Below the pieces are notes generated by a model. That model had not been told where the DNA came from and searched no databases. It saw nothing but the letters and a program-made list of their open reading frames with translations. The position numbers and the translations under genes are program-made. A DNA stretch of 5,911 nucleotides from an uncultured Eubacteriales bacterium (GTDB lineage: Bacteria; Bacillota; Clostridia; Christensenellales; UBA1242), in the NCBI GenBank assembly GCA_948971535.1, contig CARFEX010000061.1, positions 1-5,911 of the forward strand, in the 5' to 3' direction. Each line of letters opens with the position of its first letter. The first letter of the stretch is position 1. Positions 1-5,911 of the stretch are shown in pieces.

Positions 1-209
1 ACTCCCAAACGAATACCAGCATAAATGAGAGCTTTATCATAATTTGCTTCATCCATAATACAAGCTATCATATTTGCTATAAACATCGCTGACAAAAAAC
101 TCAAAACAGCTTTAATAATTAACAAACTAACATAACCAACAAAGAATCCCCAGTGTTTTTTATAAAATTGAATTAATGAACCTAGTCCACTCTTATTTTT
201 AGTTTTCAT
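1..209 (-). CDS. ABC transporter transmembrane protein, N-terminal fragment (cut by window edge)
   Basis: This is a partial gene: the ATG is at 209-207 and 69 complete codons run without a stop to position 1, so the 3' part lies outside the window. It is too short to be listed by a length-limited ORF search. The translation has a basic N-terminus (MKTKNKSG), then an FYKKHWGFFVGY segment leading into a hydrophobic helix of about residues 22-47 that includes LSFLSAMFIANMIACIMDE. This resembles the first membrane span of type-IV exporter-fold ABC permeases, often fused to an ATPase domain. The ATPase, if present, is not visible, so substrate and direction are unknown. An AAAAGG ribosome binding site sits 7 nt before the ATG. 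The gene follows the hairpin at 247-283, so it is probably a separate transcription unit, but I found no convincing promoter in the 37 nt between them. Family assignment is by recognition of sequence style only. Confidence 0.72.
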   Translation of the reverse strand, partial: MKTKNKSGLGSLIQFYKKHWGFFVGYVSLLIIKAVLSFLSAMFIANMIACIMDEANYDKALIYAGIRLG

Positions 210-246
210 AAATTTACCTTTTGTTTTTCTATTAAATAATTCACAG

Positions 247-283
247 AAAAAATATTTTAACTTTTCTAGTTAAAATATTTTTT
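247..283 (-). terminator. Perfect 15-bp inverted repeat, probable terminator of the nucleotidyltransferase gene
   Basis: The arms at 247-261 and 269-283 are perfectly complementary over 15 bp, with a 7-nt loop. Read on the minus strand, the stem closes with six Ts, and the structure begins 4 nt after the TAA stop at 290-288. The stem is almost entirely A-T, with one G-C pair next to the loop. It is therefore a weaker intrinsic terminator than the one after ftsZ, and its symmetry means it could act in both directions. Confidence 0.65.
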
Positions 284-287
284 CTTT

Positions 288-1148
288 TTAAAATGTTGGA
301 ACTACATACGTATCAATACCTAGCAAACATGCAACTTCGTCTGAAAAATATACGAATGCGTCACAAATAGCAAGATAAGCCTTGTATATACTTTTTAAAT
401 TTGCCGCAGGATATGTTTTAATAAGTTTTTCATACTCCTGCTTTGTTATAAATTTCTGTATATTTCTATGGTTTTTCCCTGTACTGATTTTGAAATCGTT
501 TTTGAAACCAACATACCAATCTATCATTTTCATAAGTTCTGGTCTAAGAACAGTTTCTAATATTTCCATTGCAAATATTTCTTGTTCTCTAAAATAACCT
601 TTTAATACTGAAAACGAATTCCACCAAAACTTATTACAAGAATTATTAAAATCACTTTTGCTAGGCTTTTTAACAAAGAAGTTTTCTTTACAATTCTTTG
701 TTTTTGTGAGCAAACCATTTTTATCAAATAAAATTTTATAATTTTTATCTAAAAACCCCACTTTATTTAAATTTTCATAAGTTTGAAATTTAAAATCCAT
801 TCGGTGTCCTTCTCTATATTGAACTGGAAAACTATAAACATTCTCTTTTATTGCAATTCGGCTATCACAAGCTGACTTTGCCTCTATGAGCATAACATCA
901 CCAAATTGAGTAAGCCATCTCTTGTTTTTAAGAAAAGGTTTGATATCTTTAACTGCATAAACAACATCAAAATCACTAAATGCATCTACACCCTGTTCTA
1001 TATTTGCCATAGAACCTATAATATAGCATGCTCCGATATCATCTCTTGATTTTCCAAAAGTTTTCATTTTTTCAAACATATCTTCACAAAATGCTCTGTA
1101 AATTTTATATTGTTCTTCGCCAAAGTTTCTCTTGTTAAGTATTCCCAT
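288..1148 (-). CDS. ANT(6)-type aminoglycoside nucleotidyltransferase-like protein
   Basis: The 286-residue product looks like the streptomycin (aminoglycoside 6-) adenylyltransferase family, whose known members (AadK, AadE) are of similar length. Visible landmarks are the nucleotidyltransferase GS pair at residues 45-46, DxD at D59/D61 (FSDFDVVYAV), a probable third carboxylate D118 in GHRMDF, then the family's C-terminal blocks CNKFWW (171-176), RPELMKMIDWYVG (202-214) and a following STGKNHRNI segment. All three metal-binding acidic positions are present, so the enzyme may be active. Known relatives transfer AMP from ATP to the 6-hydroxyl of streptomycin in the cytoplasm, but many genomic homologues have no proven antibiotic substrate, so resistance is not established here. 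A GGAG site 10 nt before the ATG supports the start. The gene sits between two hairpin terminators, which suggests a monocistronic unit. A TATATT -10-like box lies just upstream, without a good -35. Confidence 0.85.
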   Translation of the reverse strand: MGILNKRNFGEEQYKIYRAFCEDMFEKMKTFGKSRDDIGACYIIGSMANIEQGVDAFSDFDVVYAVKDIKPFLKNKRWLTQFGDVMLIEAKSACDSRIAIKENVYSFPVQYREGHRMDFKFQTYENLNKVGFLDKNYKILFDKNGLLTKTKNCKENFFVKKPSKSDFNNSCNKFWWNSFSVLKGYFREQEIFAMEILETVLRPELMKMIDWYVGFKNDFKISTGKNHRNIQKFITKQEYEKLIKTYPAANLKSIYKAYLAICDAFVYFSDEVACLLGIDTYVVPTF

Positions 1149-1185
1149 ATGTGCATATCTCCATATAAAATATAGTTTTTATCCT

Positions 1186-1212
1186 AAAAAGTCCGCTAAA
1201 ATATAAGCGGAC
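1186..1212 (-). terminator. Rho-independent terminator after ftsZ
   Basis: GTCCGCT at 1191-1197 and AGCGGAC at 1206-1212 form a perfect 7-bp stem with five G-C pairs and an 8-nt loop. On the minus strand the stem is followed at once by TTTTT (1190-1186). It lies 8 nt past the ftsZ stop codon and is one of the most GC-rich motifs in an otherwise AT-rich intergenic region. It marks the end of the division cluster transcript. Confidence 0.88.
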
Positions 1213-1220
1213 CATTCGGT

Positions 1221-2414
1221 TTATTTTTTATTTCTTCTAAGTTTTTCAATCCAAGGTGGAACCTGTGATGGTCTTTCAACATCAACTCTTGAAGAAGCAA
1301 TATCATTATTTGGAGTCAAGCTGACTTCAGGTTTTTCTTCTTCCTTCTTTGCAGTTTGATACTGGCTAAACAAGCTTCGTGCAGAAGGCATTTCCTTTTT
1401 AAGTCCCATGTCACCTATGTTTCTAGCATTTGCCACTGGTGTATCCTTTTCTTTTGTTTCATCTAATGATGAAGGAAAACCTGTAGCAATAAGAGTAATT
1501 TCAACTGCATCGTGCATTTGTTCATCAATGCTTGTACCAAGGATAATATTACAGCTTTCATCTACGACTTCACGTACTAAAGCTGCAGCTTCACTAAGGT
1601 CATCTTGAGTAAGGTCATTTCCGCCCTTAATATTTATAAGTAGACCTGTTGCTCCCTCAATAGTAGTTTCTAGAAGAGGACTTGCAACTGCTTGCTTAAC
1701 AGCATCAAGAGCTTTATTGTCACCTGTACCATAGCCAATACCCATGTGAGCAAGGCCTTTATCTTTCATTATAGTAGTAACGTCTGCAAAGTCAAGGTTG
1801 ATAAGACCAGGGAAAACAATGAGGTCTGAAATACCTTGCACACCTTGTCTAAGTACATCATCTGCAAATCTAAATGATTCTGCAAGCGGAGTTTTCTTTG
1901 GAACGATTTCAAGAAGTTTTTCATTTGGAATAACAACGAGTGCATCCACATACTTTTTAAGTTTTTCTAGACCTTGTTCAGCATTTTTATGTCTAACAGG
2001 TCCTTCAAATGAGAAAGGTTTTGTTATAACTGCGATTGTAAGAATACCCATTTCTTTTGCAATTTGAGCAATTACTGGAGCTGCACCAGTTCCAGTTCCG
2101 CCACCCATACCAGCTGTAATAAATACAAGATTTGTGCCTTTTAACATTTCAGTGATATGAGCTTTGCTTTCTTCTGCTGCTTTTTGACCAATCTCAGGCT
2201 TAGCACCTGCACCAAGACCTTGAGTTAGTCTTTCACCTATTTGCAGTCTAGTTTCAGCTTTAGAAACTAAAAGTGTTTGTCTATCAGTATTAACTGCAAC
2301 AAATTCAGCCGAACTAACCCCTGCATCAATCATACGGTTTACAGCATTGTTACCGCCTCCGCCAACACCAATAACCTTGATTTTTGCAACCGATGTCATC
2401 ATATTGTTATCCAT
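1221..2414 (-). CDS. ftsZ: Cell division GTPase FtsZ
   Basis: This 397-residue tubulin homologue polymerises with GTP into the Z-ring at mid-cell and recruits the divisome. The GTP-binding glycines GGGG at 18-21 are followed by NNAVNRM, the tubulin signature GGGTGTG is at 104-110, and the catalytic T7 loop NLDFAD at 206-211 carries both acidic residues that complete the neighbouring subunit's GTPase site. The globular core ends near residue 313 (TLIATGF). A linker of about 70 residues rich in charged and small residues follows, then a C-terminal peptide at about 385-397 (VPPWIEKLRRNKK), where family members carry the site that docks FtsA, SepF or other partners. The basic tail is typical, while the tryptophan-containing core is unlike the classical IPxFLR form. 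AAGGAG at 2426-2421, 6 nt before the ATG, fixes the start. The gene is last in the murA-ftsQ-ftsA-ftsZ block. All key residues are intact. Confidence 0.98.
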   Translation of the reverse strand: MDNNMMTSVAKIKVIGVGGGGNNAVNRMIDAGVSSAEFVAVNTDRQTLLVSKAETRLQIGERLTQGLGAGAKPEIGQKAAEESKAHITEMLKGTNLVFITAGMGGGTGTGAAPVIAQIAKEMGILTIAVITKPFSFEGPVRHKNAEQGLEKLKKYVDALVVIPNEKLLEIVPKKTPLAESFRFADDVLRQGVQGISDLIVFPGLINLDFADVTTIMKDKGLAHMGIGYGTGDNKALDAVKQAVASPLLETTIEGATGLLINIKGGNDLTQDDLSEAAALVREVVDESCNIILGTSIDEQMHDAVEITLIATGFPSSLDETKEKDTPVANARNIGDMGLKKEMPSARSLFSQYQTAKKEEEKPEVSLTPNNDIASSRVDVERPSQVPPWIEKLRRNKK

Positions 2415-2445
2415 ATTCCGCTCCTTGATGTTAATTTACAATTTT

Positions 2446-2487
2446 ATTTTAACTCTTTTTTATATATTTTGCAAACAATCTGAACAA
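2446..2487 (-). promoter_or_regulatory. Candidate sigma-70-type promoter(s) for ftsZ
   Basis: Two overlapping solutions exist in the 133-bp ftsA-ftsZ gap, read on the minus strand. One is TTGCAA (2474-2469), 17 nt, TAAAAT (2451-2446). The other is TTGTTC (2487-2482), 17 nt, TATAAA (2464-2459). The first has 4/6 and 5/6 matches to consensus, with ideal spacing, and would start a transcript about 25 nt upstream of the ftsZ start codon. Such boxes are easy to find in AT-rich DNA, so this is only suggestive. There is no terminator before it, so read-through from ftsA is also expected. Confidence 0.4.
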
Positions 2488-2547
2488 GATTTTTTACAAA
2501 AATGTATAAATTTTCAATTTTTTTTGCTTTTATGCATTTTACAAGTA

Positions 2548-3669
2548 CTATTCACCCCTTAGTGCACTGGCCACAAGAGAGTAAATTGATGCAAGATGAG
2601 GTTTATCTTTGCCAGGAAGTGGTGGCACTGCATAAGATATATTTCTACCAAGACATTTAGCTAAATAATCTCTTCCACCTTTTATTTTGCAAACACCTGC
2701 ACCACATAGATATACTGGAAGATATGGAATGTACTGACTTGAAAAGAGTTGAACACATTTTGAAATTGCACTTCCGATAGTATCTATAGTATATCCAACC
2801 ACCTCATTTGCAAGATTAAGTGGAATTTTTATAACCTTGCCTAAGTCAGTCGTAAGTTCATAAAAATCGTTAGCCTTGCCTTTAAGCGACAAAACAACCT
2901 GTTTTTTTAATCTATCAGCTTCGGTAAGCGAAAGGTCAAAAGCTTCAGCAAGGTCGTTTGTTATAAAAGCTCCACCTATTGAGAATGATGAAAGATTGAC
3001 AATTCCTTCACCTTTAACTATAGCTACACTTGTTGTAAGGTCACCAATATCAACAAGCAAATTCAAATCTTCTCGTTCTTCTTTTGAAATAAGAAAAATC
3101 GATTCTGCAAGCGGTTCTGAAATGTACTCTACTGCACAGAACCCAAGACCTGCAAAAATATTATTGAAAAATTCTATAAAATCCTTTCCTCCATAAACGA
3201 TTGAAAGTTGACCGCTTAGTGAATTTGCAATCTCACCTATTGGGTTTTGTATCCACCTATTGTCATCAATTTTGAAAGAAATAGGATTAACTGAAACAAT
3301 TTCAACTTTTTCCCCTTTAACCTTTTCACCAGCCGAATAGAACATAGAGTCTATATCACTTTGTTTAATTTTTTTTCTTTCTCCAAAATTAATAGTTGCA
3401 GAAGTTGACACAACTGAAGAAAATTCAGCAGGAATACCAATATAAACTTTATCTGATTTACCAGTTATTGTATAATCTAGGTCATTTAAAATTTGCTGAA
3501 AAAGAAAAGGAATTTTATCTTCATTTAAAAATCTGCCCTCATAAAAACCATCATAATCGCATTTGACTTGATTTTTTACAACAAATGTATTATTTAATCC
3601 ATAACTTGCTACCATTGCCCTTATTTTTGATGAGCCTATATCAAAAACCAAAACATAATTATCTTTCAT
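2548..3669 (-). CDS. ftsA: Actin-like cell division protein FtsA, lacking the usual C-terminal membrane helix
   Basis: The 373-residue product is an actin-fold ATPase. FtsA proteins dock FtsZ filaments to the inner membrane and recruit later division proteins. Visible are the phosphate-1 loop FDIGSSKI (9-16), the 1C-subdomain region starting near YIGIPAEF (76-83), the connecting SEPLAES (184-190), a phosphate-2 loop DIGDLTT (207-213) and the adenosine loop PVYLCGAGVCKIKG near the C-terminus. The phosphate-2 loop is degenerate, since most members read DIGxGTT. The protein ends at SLVASALRGE, directly after the core. Typical FtsA proteins are about 410-440 residues and end in an amphipathic membrane-targeting helix that is absent here. 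An open frame reaching up to 3771 overlaps the end of ftsQ, but GAGG at 3678-3675, 5 nt before the ATG, and the family's N-terminus (MKDNYVLVFDIG) select the start at 3669. An FtsA-like paralogue is the only alternative, and the position next to ftsZ argues for FtsA. Confidence 0.88.
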   Translation of the reverse strand: MKDNYVLVFDIGSSKIRAMVASYGLNNTFVVKNQVKCDYDGFYEGRFLNEDKIPFLFQQILNDLDYTITGKSDKVYIGIPAEFSSVVSTSATINFGERKKIKQSDIDSMFYSAGEKVKGEKVEIVSVNPISFKIDDNRWIQNPIGEIANSLSGQLSIVYGGKDFIEFFNNIFAGLGFCAVEYISEPLAESIFLISKEEREDLNLLVDIGDLTTSVAIVKGEGIVNLSSFSIGGAFITNDLAEAFDLSLTEADRLKKQVVLSLKGKANDFYELTTDLGKVIKIPLNLANEVVGYTIDTIGSAISKCVQLFSSQYIPYLPVYLCGAGVCKIKGGRDYLAKCLGRNISYAVPPLPGKDKPHLASIYSLVASALRGE

Positions 3670-3674
3670 GTAAA

Positions 3675-3678
3675 CCTC
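3675..3678 (-). promoter_or_regulatory. Ribosome binding site that decides the ftsA start
   Basis: GAGG lies 5 nt before the ATG at 3669. The first ATG of the longer open frame, at 3771, falls inside ftsQ and would add 34 residues with no resemblance to FtsA N-termini, so the internal start is preferred. Confidence 0.75.
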
Positions 3679-3697
3679 AAAATTATCTAATACTATA

Positions 3698-3726
3698 AGT
3701 GTAAATAAAAAAACGAAGTTTGTCAA
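3698..3726 (-). promoter_or_regulatory. Candidate promoter between ftsQ and ftsA
   Basis: On the minus strand a perfect TTGACA (3726-3721) overlaps the ftsQ stop codon TGA (3725-3723). It is followed by a 17-nt spacer and TACACT (3703-3698), 4/6 to the -10 consensus. A start point near 3690 would give a leader of about 20 nt ending at the ftsA RBS. The -35 is exact but the -10 is mediocre, and part of the match is shared with coding sequence. It would let ftsA-ftsZ be expressed apart from murA-ftsQ. Confidence 0.42.
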
Positions 3727-4607
3727 ATAATTAACAAACTTTCTTTTGGTGGAAGAACAACAAAATAACAATTTTGCCCATTTCCACTTTCTTCTAAATA
3801 ATAATTATTTATATTTATTGTTGCGCTGTCCAAAAGTTCCTTTGTCCAAATTTTGGGACTTTCTTCACCTTCAACATTAAATTCAGTTCCTATCAGCGAA
3901 TAAATTTGTGAATAAATCTGAAGAAAAACTGAAAGCTTGTTCTTAAGTAAATATGTGCAATTTTGAATATTATATGTTTGACCATTAAAAGTTTTTATGC
4001 TAGCCTCTAAAAGGTCTTTTTTAAGCATACTATCATAAACTTTTGAAAACGCTATACTTTCTATTATGGCTGTTTGCTCATTGAGCTTTCTATTGTTTTC
4101 GATAAGCCCTGAATAAATTGGTGCATAATCTAAAACTTGTAAAAAACTACCTATTGTATACTCTTTGTTTTTGACATTTATATTCTCTAACAGCATTGCA
4201 TTATCTTTGGTAGAATTATATTCTGAAACTATATTTAAAATTTTAAAGTTTTCGTCACATATTAGAAAATCGTTTTCGGTCTTGATAGCATATACCTCTT
4301 CTCGCTCTGCTACATGCAAGACAAATTTGTTAGGGAAAACAGTTTCAATGTTAACAACTTCCAAATAAGGAAATTCTTTTTCAAGCTTGTCCACATACCC
4401 CTTTTTACTGTGAAAGACTATAGTAGAATTATATCTAAAATCTCCTTTTTCAATAATTTGTTCCTGCATTCCTACAAGCTTGTCTACACTTGTATGAAAT
4501 TTTATATCCACAGTTTTAAGAGTGAAAACAGTAAATAACAATATTAAAAATATTGCTACTATGCCTATTATCACTCCACCAGCTATCAACCATTTTTTTT
4601 TAGTCAA
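3723..4607 (-). CDS. ftsQ: Bitopic divisome protein of the FtsQ/DivIB family
   Basis: The 294-residue protein has a short basic cytoplasmic tail (MTKKK), one transmembrane helix at about residues 6-30, and an extracytoplasmic remainder, which is FtsQ/DivIB topology. Residues of about 32-101 look like the membrane-proximal POTRA domain, including the conserved VFPNKFVLHVAERE stretch (90-103) that precedes the beta domain. The later sequence is poorly conserved, as is usual for this family. FtsQ/DivIB forms a scaffold with FtsL and FtsB/DivIC that regulates septal peptidoglycan synthesis; neither partner is in the window. The start codon is TTG (4607-4605), and the first 8 nt overlap the murA 3' end, which indicates translational coupling. 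A TTG six codons further in lacks a well-placed RBS, so the upstream TTG is preferred. In Gram-positive relatives the symbol divIB is used for the same gene. Confidence 0.87.
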   Translation of the reverse strand: MTKKKWLIAGGVIIGIVAIFLILLFTVFTLKTVDIKFHTSVDKLVGMQEQIIEKGDFRYNSTIVFHSKKGYVDKLEKEFPYLEVVNIETVFPNKFVLHVAEREEVYAIKTENDFLICDENFKILNIVSEYNSTKDNAMLLENINVKNKEYTIGSFLQVLDYAPIYSGLIENNRKLNEQTAIIESIAFSKVYDSMLKKDLLEASIKTFNGQTYNIQNCTYLLKNKLSVFLQIYSQIYSLIGTEFNVEGEESPKIWTKELLDSATININNYYLEESGNGQNCYFVVLPPKESLLII

Positions 4608-5862
4608 CTTCCTCCATCCTTTTTATATCAGCACCAAGCATTGCCAGATTTTCTTCTAAATGATAATACCCTCTATCTATAAAGTTTATTCCGCTTATTG
4701 TAGTATAACCTTCAGCCACAAGTCCCGCCATAACCAAAGCCATACCTCCACGTAGGTCGTGAGCATTAACTTCAGCTCCATAAAGTTTTTCTCGTCCGCT
4801 TACTACACATACTTTTGATTTAAACCTTATATCTGCATTCATTTTTATTAATTCTGGCACATGATGAAATCGAGATTCAAACAGATTTTCGACAAACAAA
4901 CTATATCCTTTGCTAATAGAGGCAAGAGCCATCATCTGTGGTTGTAAATCTGTAGGAAAGCCAGGGTACACAGCAGTTTCAATTTCTCCAATACTTTCCA
5001 ATCTCCCCTTTGCTTTCACTTTTATTTTATCACCTTCTATGTCAAGTTGGCAAGCAGATTGAGCAAGTTTCGACAAAAGTGCATGATTATGATGTGCAAT
5101 AAAATTGTCTATTTCCACTTCTCCACCACACATTGCTACAGCAAGTAGATAACTTCCTGCAGTAATTCGGTCAGGTATAGTTTTATACTTTGTACTACAA
5201 AGCTTTTTAACACCTTCTATTGTAATCATGTTTGTACCTGCACCTTCAATCTTAGCACCAGCGCTATTTAAAAAATTTTGCAAATCTTCAATTTCAGGCT
5301 CTTTTGCTGGATTAAATATACGAGTGATACCTTCAGTCAATACTCCTGCCATAATAATATTCTCGGTAGCACCAACACTTGGAAAGTCTAATATAATATC
5401 ACTCCCTTGCATATTTTCACCGTTTGCATAAATGTAACCATTTTTCTCTACAATTTTTGCACCAAGTAGACGCAAACTTGAGATATGCATATCTATTGGG
5501 CGAAGACCAATATCACAACCGCCAGGATAAGCTACTTTAGCAGATTTCATACGTGCAAGTAGTGGTCCTAAACAAAAGACAGAAGAACGAAGAGTTGAAG
5601 CAAGAAGTGACGGAACAATAGAATTTATAATCGACCTTGCATTTATAATAAGGTTGTTTTCCTGCCATAAAACAGAAATACCCAAATTTTTTAGTATTTC
5701 TATCATATTTAATACATCACTATAAGGCGGAACATTTTCTAATATAACCTCACCATTAACAAGAATCGCTCCGGCCATGATAGGCAAAATTGCATTTTTT
5801 GCACAATCTACTTTTATTTTACCATAAAGTCTTTTCCCGCCATTGATAAAAAATTTTTGCAT
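4600..5862 (-). CDS. murA: UDP-N-acetylglucosamine 1-carboxyvinyltransferase MurA
   Basis: This 420-residue cytoplasmic enzyme, of normal family length, transfers enolpyruvate from phosphoenolpyruvate to UDP-GlcNAc, the first committed step of peptidoglycan precursor synthesis. Active-site residues are in near-register with the E. coli enzyme: K22-N23 near the N-terminus, R92, the catalytic cysteine C116 within PGGCDIGLRP, R121, D305 within YPGFPTDLQ, D369-R371 in DLRGG, and R397 in IDRGYYHLE. Because position 116 is Cys and not Asp, the fosfomycin target residue is retained, so the enzyme is expected to be fosfomycin-sensitive by this criterion. GGAGAGG, ending 5 nt before the ATG, supports the start at 5862. 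The gene overlaps ftsQ by 8 nt and leads the visible block. Many Bacillota carry a second murA copy, and this window cannot show whether one exists. Confidence 0.98.
   Translation of the reverse strand: MQKFFINGGKRLYGKIKVDCAKNAILPIMAGAILVNGEVILENVPPYSDVLNMIEILKNLGISVLWQENNLIINARSIINSIVPSLLASTLRSSVFCLGPLLARMKSAKVAYPGGCDIGLRPIDMHISSLRLLGAKIVEKNGYIYANGENMQGSDIILDFPSVGATENIIMAGVLTEGITRIFNPAKEPEIEDLQNFLNSAGAKIEGAGTNMITIEGVKKLCSTKYKTIPDRITAGSYLLAVAMCGGEVEIDNFIAHHNHALLSKLAQSACQLDIEGDKIKVKAKGRLESIGEIETAVYPGFPTDLQPQMMALASISKGYSLFVENLFESRFHHVPELIKMNADIRFKSKVCVVSGREKLYGAEVNAHDLRGGMALVMAGLVAEGYTTISGINFIDRGYYHLEENLAMLGADIKRMEEVD
4611..4622 (-). promoter_or_regulatory. Ribosome binding site supporting the TTG start of ftsQ
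   Basis: On the minus strand AAAGGA (4622-4617) is followed by GGAGG (4615-4611), inside the last codons of murA. AAAGGA stands 9 nt and GGAGG 3 nt from the TTG at 4607. There is no in-frame ATG near the predicted N-terminus, and this purine-rich pair is what makes TTG credible as the initiator. Confidence 0.7.
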
Positions 5863-5911
5863 AATATCCTCTCCATATTTCTTATGTTGAGAGATATATT
5901 AATGTGAAATG

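Noticed and set aside
382..597. Plus-strand open frame of 71 codons antisense to the nucleotidyltransferase gene
   Set aside because: It lies wholly within a well-supported gene on the other strand, and its composition is that of an antisense shadow.
2499..2540. Imperfect inverted repeat (2531-2540 with 2499-2508, 9 of 10 pairs) behind ftsA as a possible terminator
   Set aside because: The stem is A-T rich with a 22-nt loop and no clean T-run after it. It is within chance expectation for this composition.
2347..2562. Plus-strand open frames crossing the ftsZ 5' end and the ftsA-ftsZ gap
   Set aside because: The residues look like reverse-complement reading of AT-rich DNA, and the frames overlap ftsZ, its RBS and the likely promoter region.
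3670..3771. Upstream extension of ftsA to the ATG at 3771
   Set aside because: The extra 34 residues overlap ftsQ, have no FtsA similarity, and the internal ATG has a well-placed GAGG.
5863..5911. Possible promoter in the murA leader (TTCACA near 5907)
   Set aside because: No -10 box with acceptable match at 16-18 nt. The upstream gene is outside the window, so murA may simply be internal to a longer operon.
1..5911. CRISPR arrays, tRNA or rRNA genes, insertion sequences, riboswitches, toxin-antitoxin pairs
   Set aside because: No regularly spaced repeats, cloverleaf or rRNA signatures, transposase motifs or long structured leaders were seen. The gaps between genes are 53-133 bp at most.

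Overview
The window is AT-rich, and every supported gene is on the minus strand, so the biological order runs from high to low coordinates. It holds the distal part of a division and cell-wall (dcw) cluster in the order murA, ftsQ/divIB, ftsA, ftsZ. Downstream lie an ANT(6)-type nucleotidyltransferase gene and the first 69 codons of an ABC-transporter membrane protein, cut by the window edge. Low GC, strong AAGGAG-type ribosome binding sites and the murA-ftsQ-ftsZ order suggest a low-GC Bacillota, probably an uncultured clostridial-type lineage. That placement is inference from style and gene order, not a marker-based assignment.

Layout: 5863-5911 is the murA leader. murA (5862-4600) overlaps the TTG-started ftsQ/divIB-like gene (4607-3723) by 8 nt. 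A 53-bp gap with a consensus -35 box leads to ftsA (3669-2548). A 133-bp AT-rich gap with a candidate promoter leads to ftsZ (2414-1221). A G+C-rich hairpin with a T-run (1186-1212) closes the division block. The ANT(6)-like gene (1148-288) has its own RBS and is closed by a perfect 15-bp AT-rich hairpin (247-283). The ABC-transporter gene starts at 209 and leaves the window. No intergenic stretch reaches 300 bp.

How the genes work together: MurA commits UDP-GlcNAc to peptidoglycan synthesis. FtsQ/DivIB is a bitopic divisome scaffold. FtsA is the actin-like partner that normally tethers FtsZ to the membrane. FtsZ is the tubulin-like GTPase that forms the ring. The two downstream genes look like accessory cargo or housekeeping add-ons.

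Most of the window is ordinary. The points worth a second look concern FtsA. It stops directly after the actin-like core, with no C-terminal amphipathic membrane-targeting helix, and its phosphate-2 loop departs from the usual pattern. A 35-codon lysine/isoleucine-rich open stretch follows in the -1 frame. I see no evidence of a new defence, mobile or RNA system.
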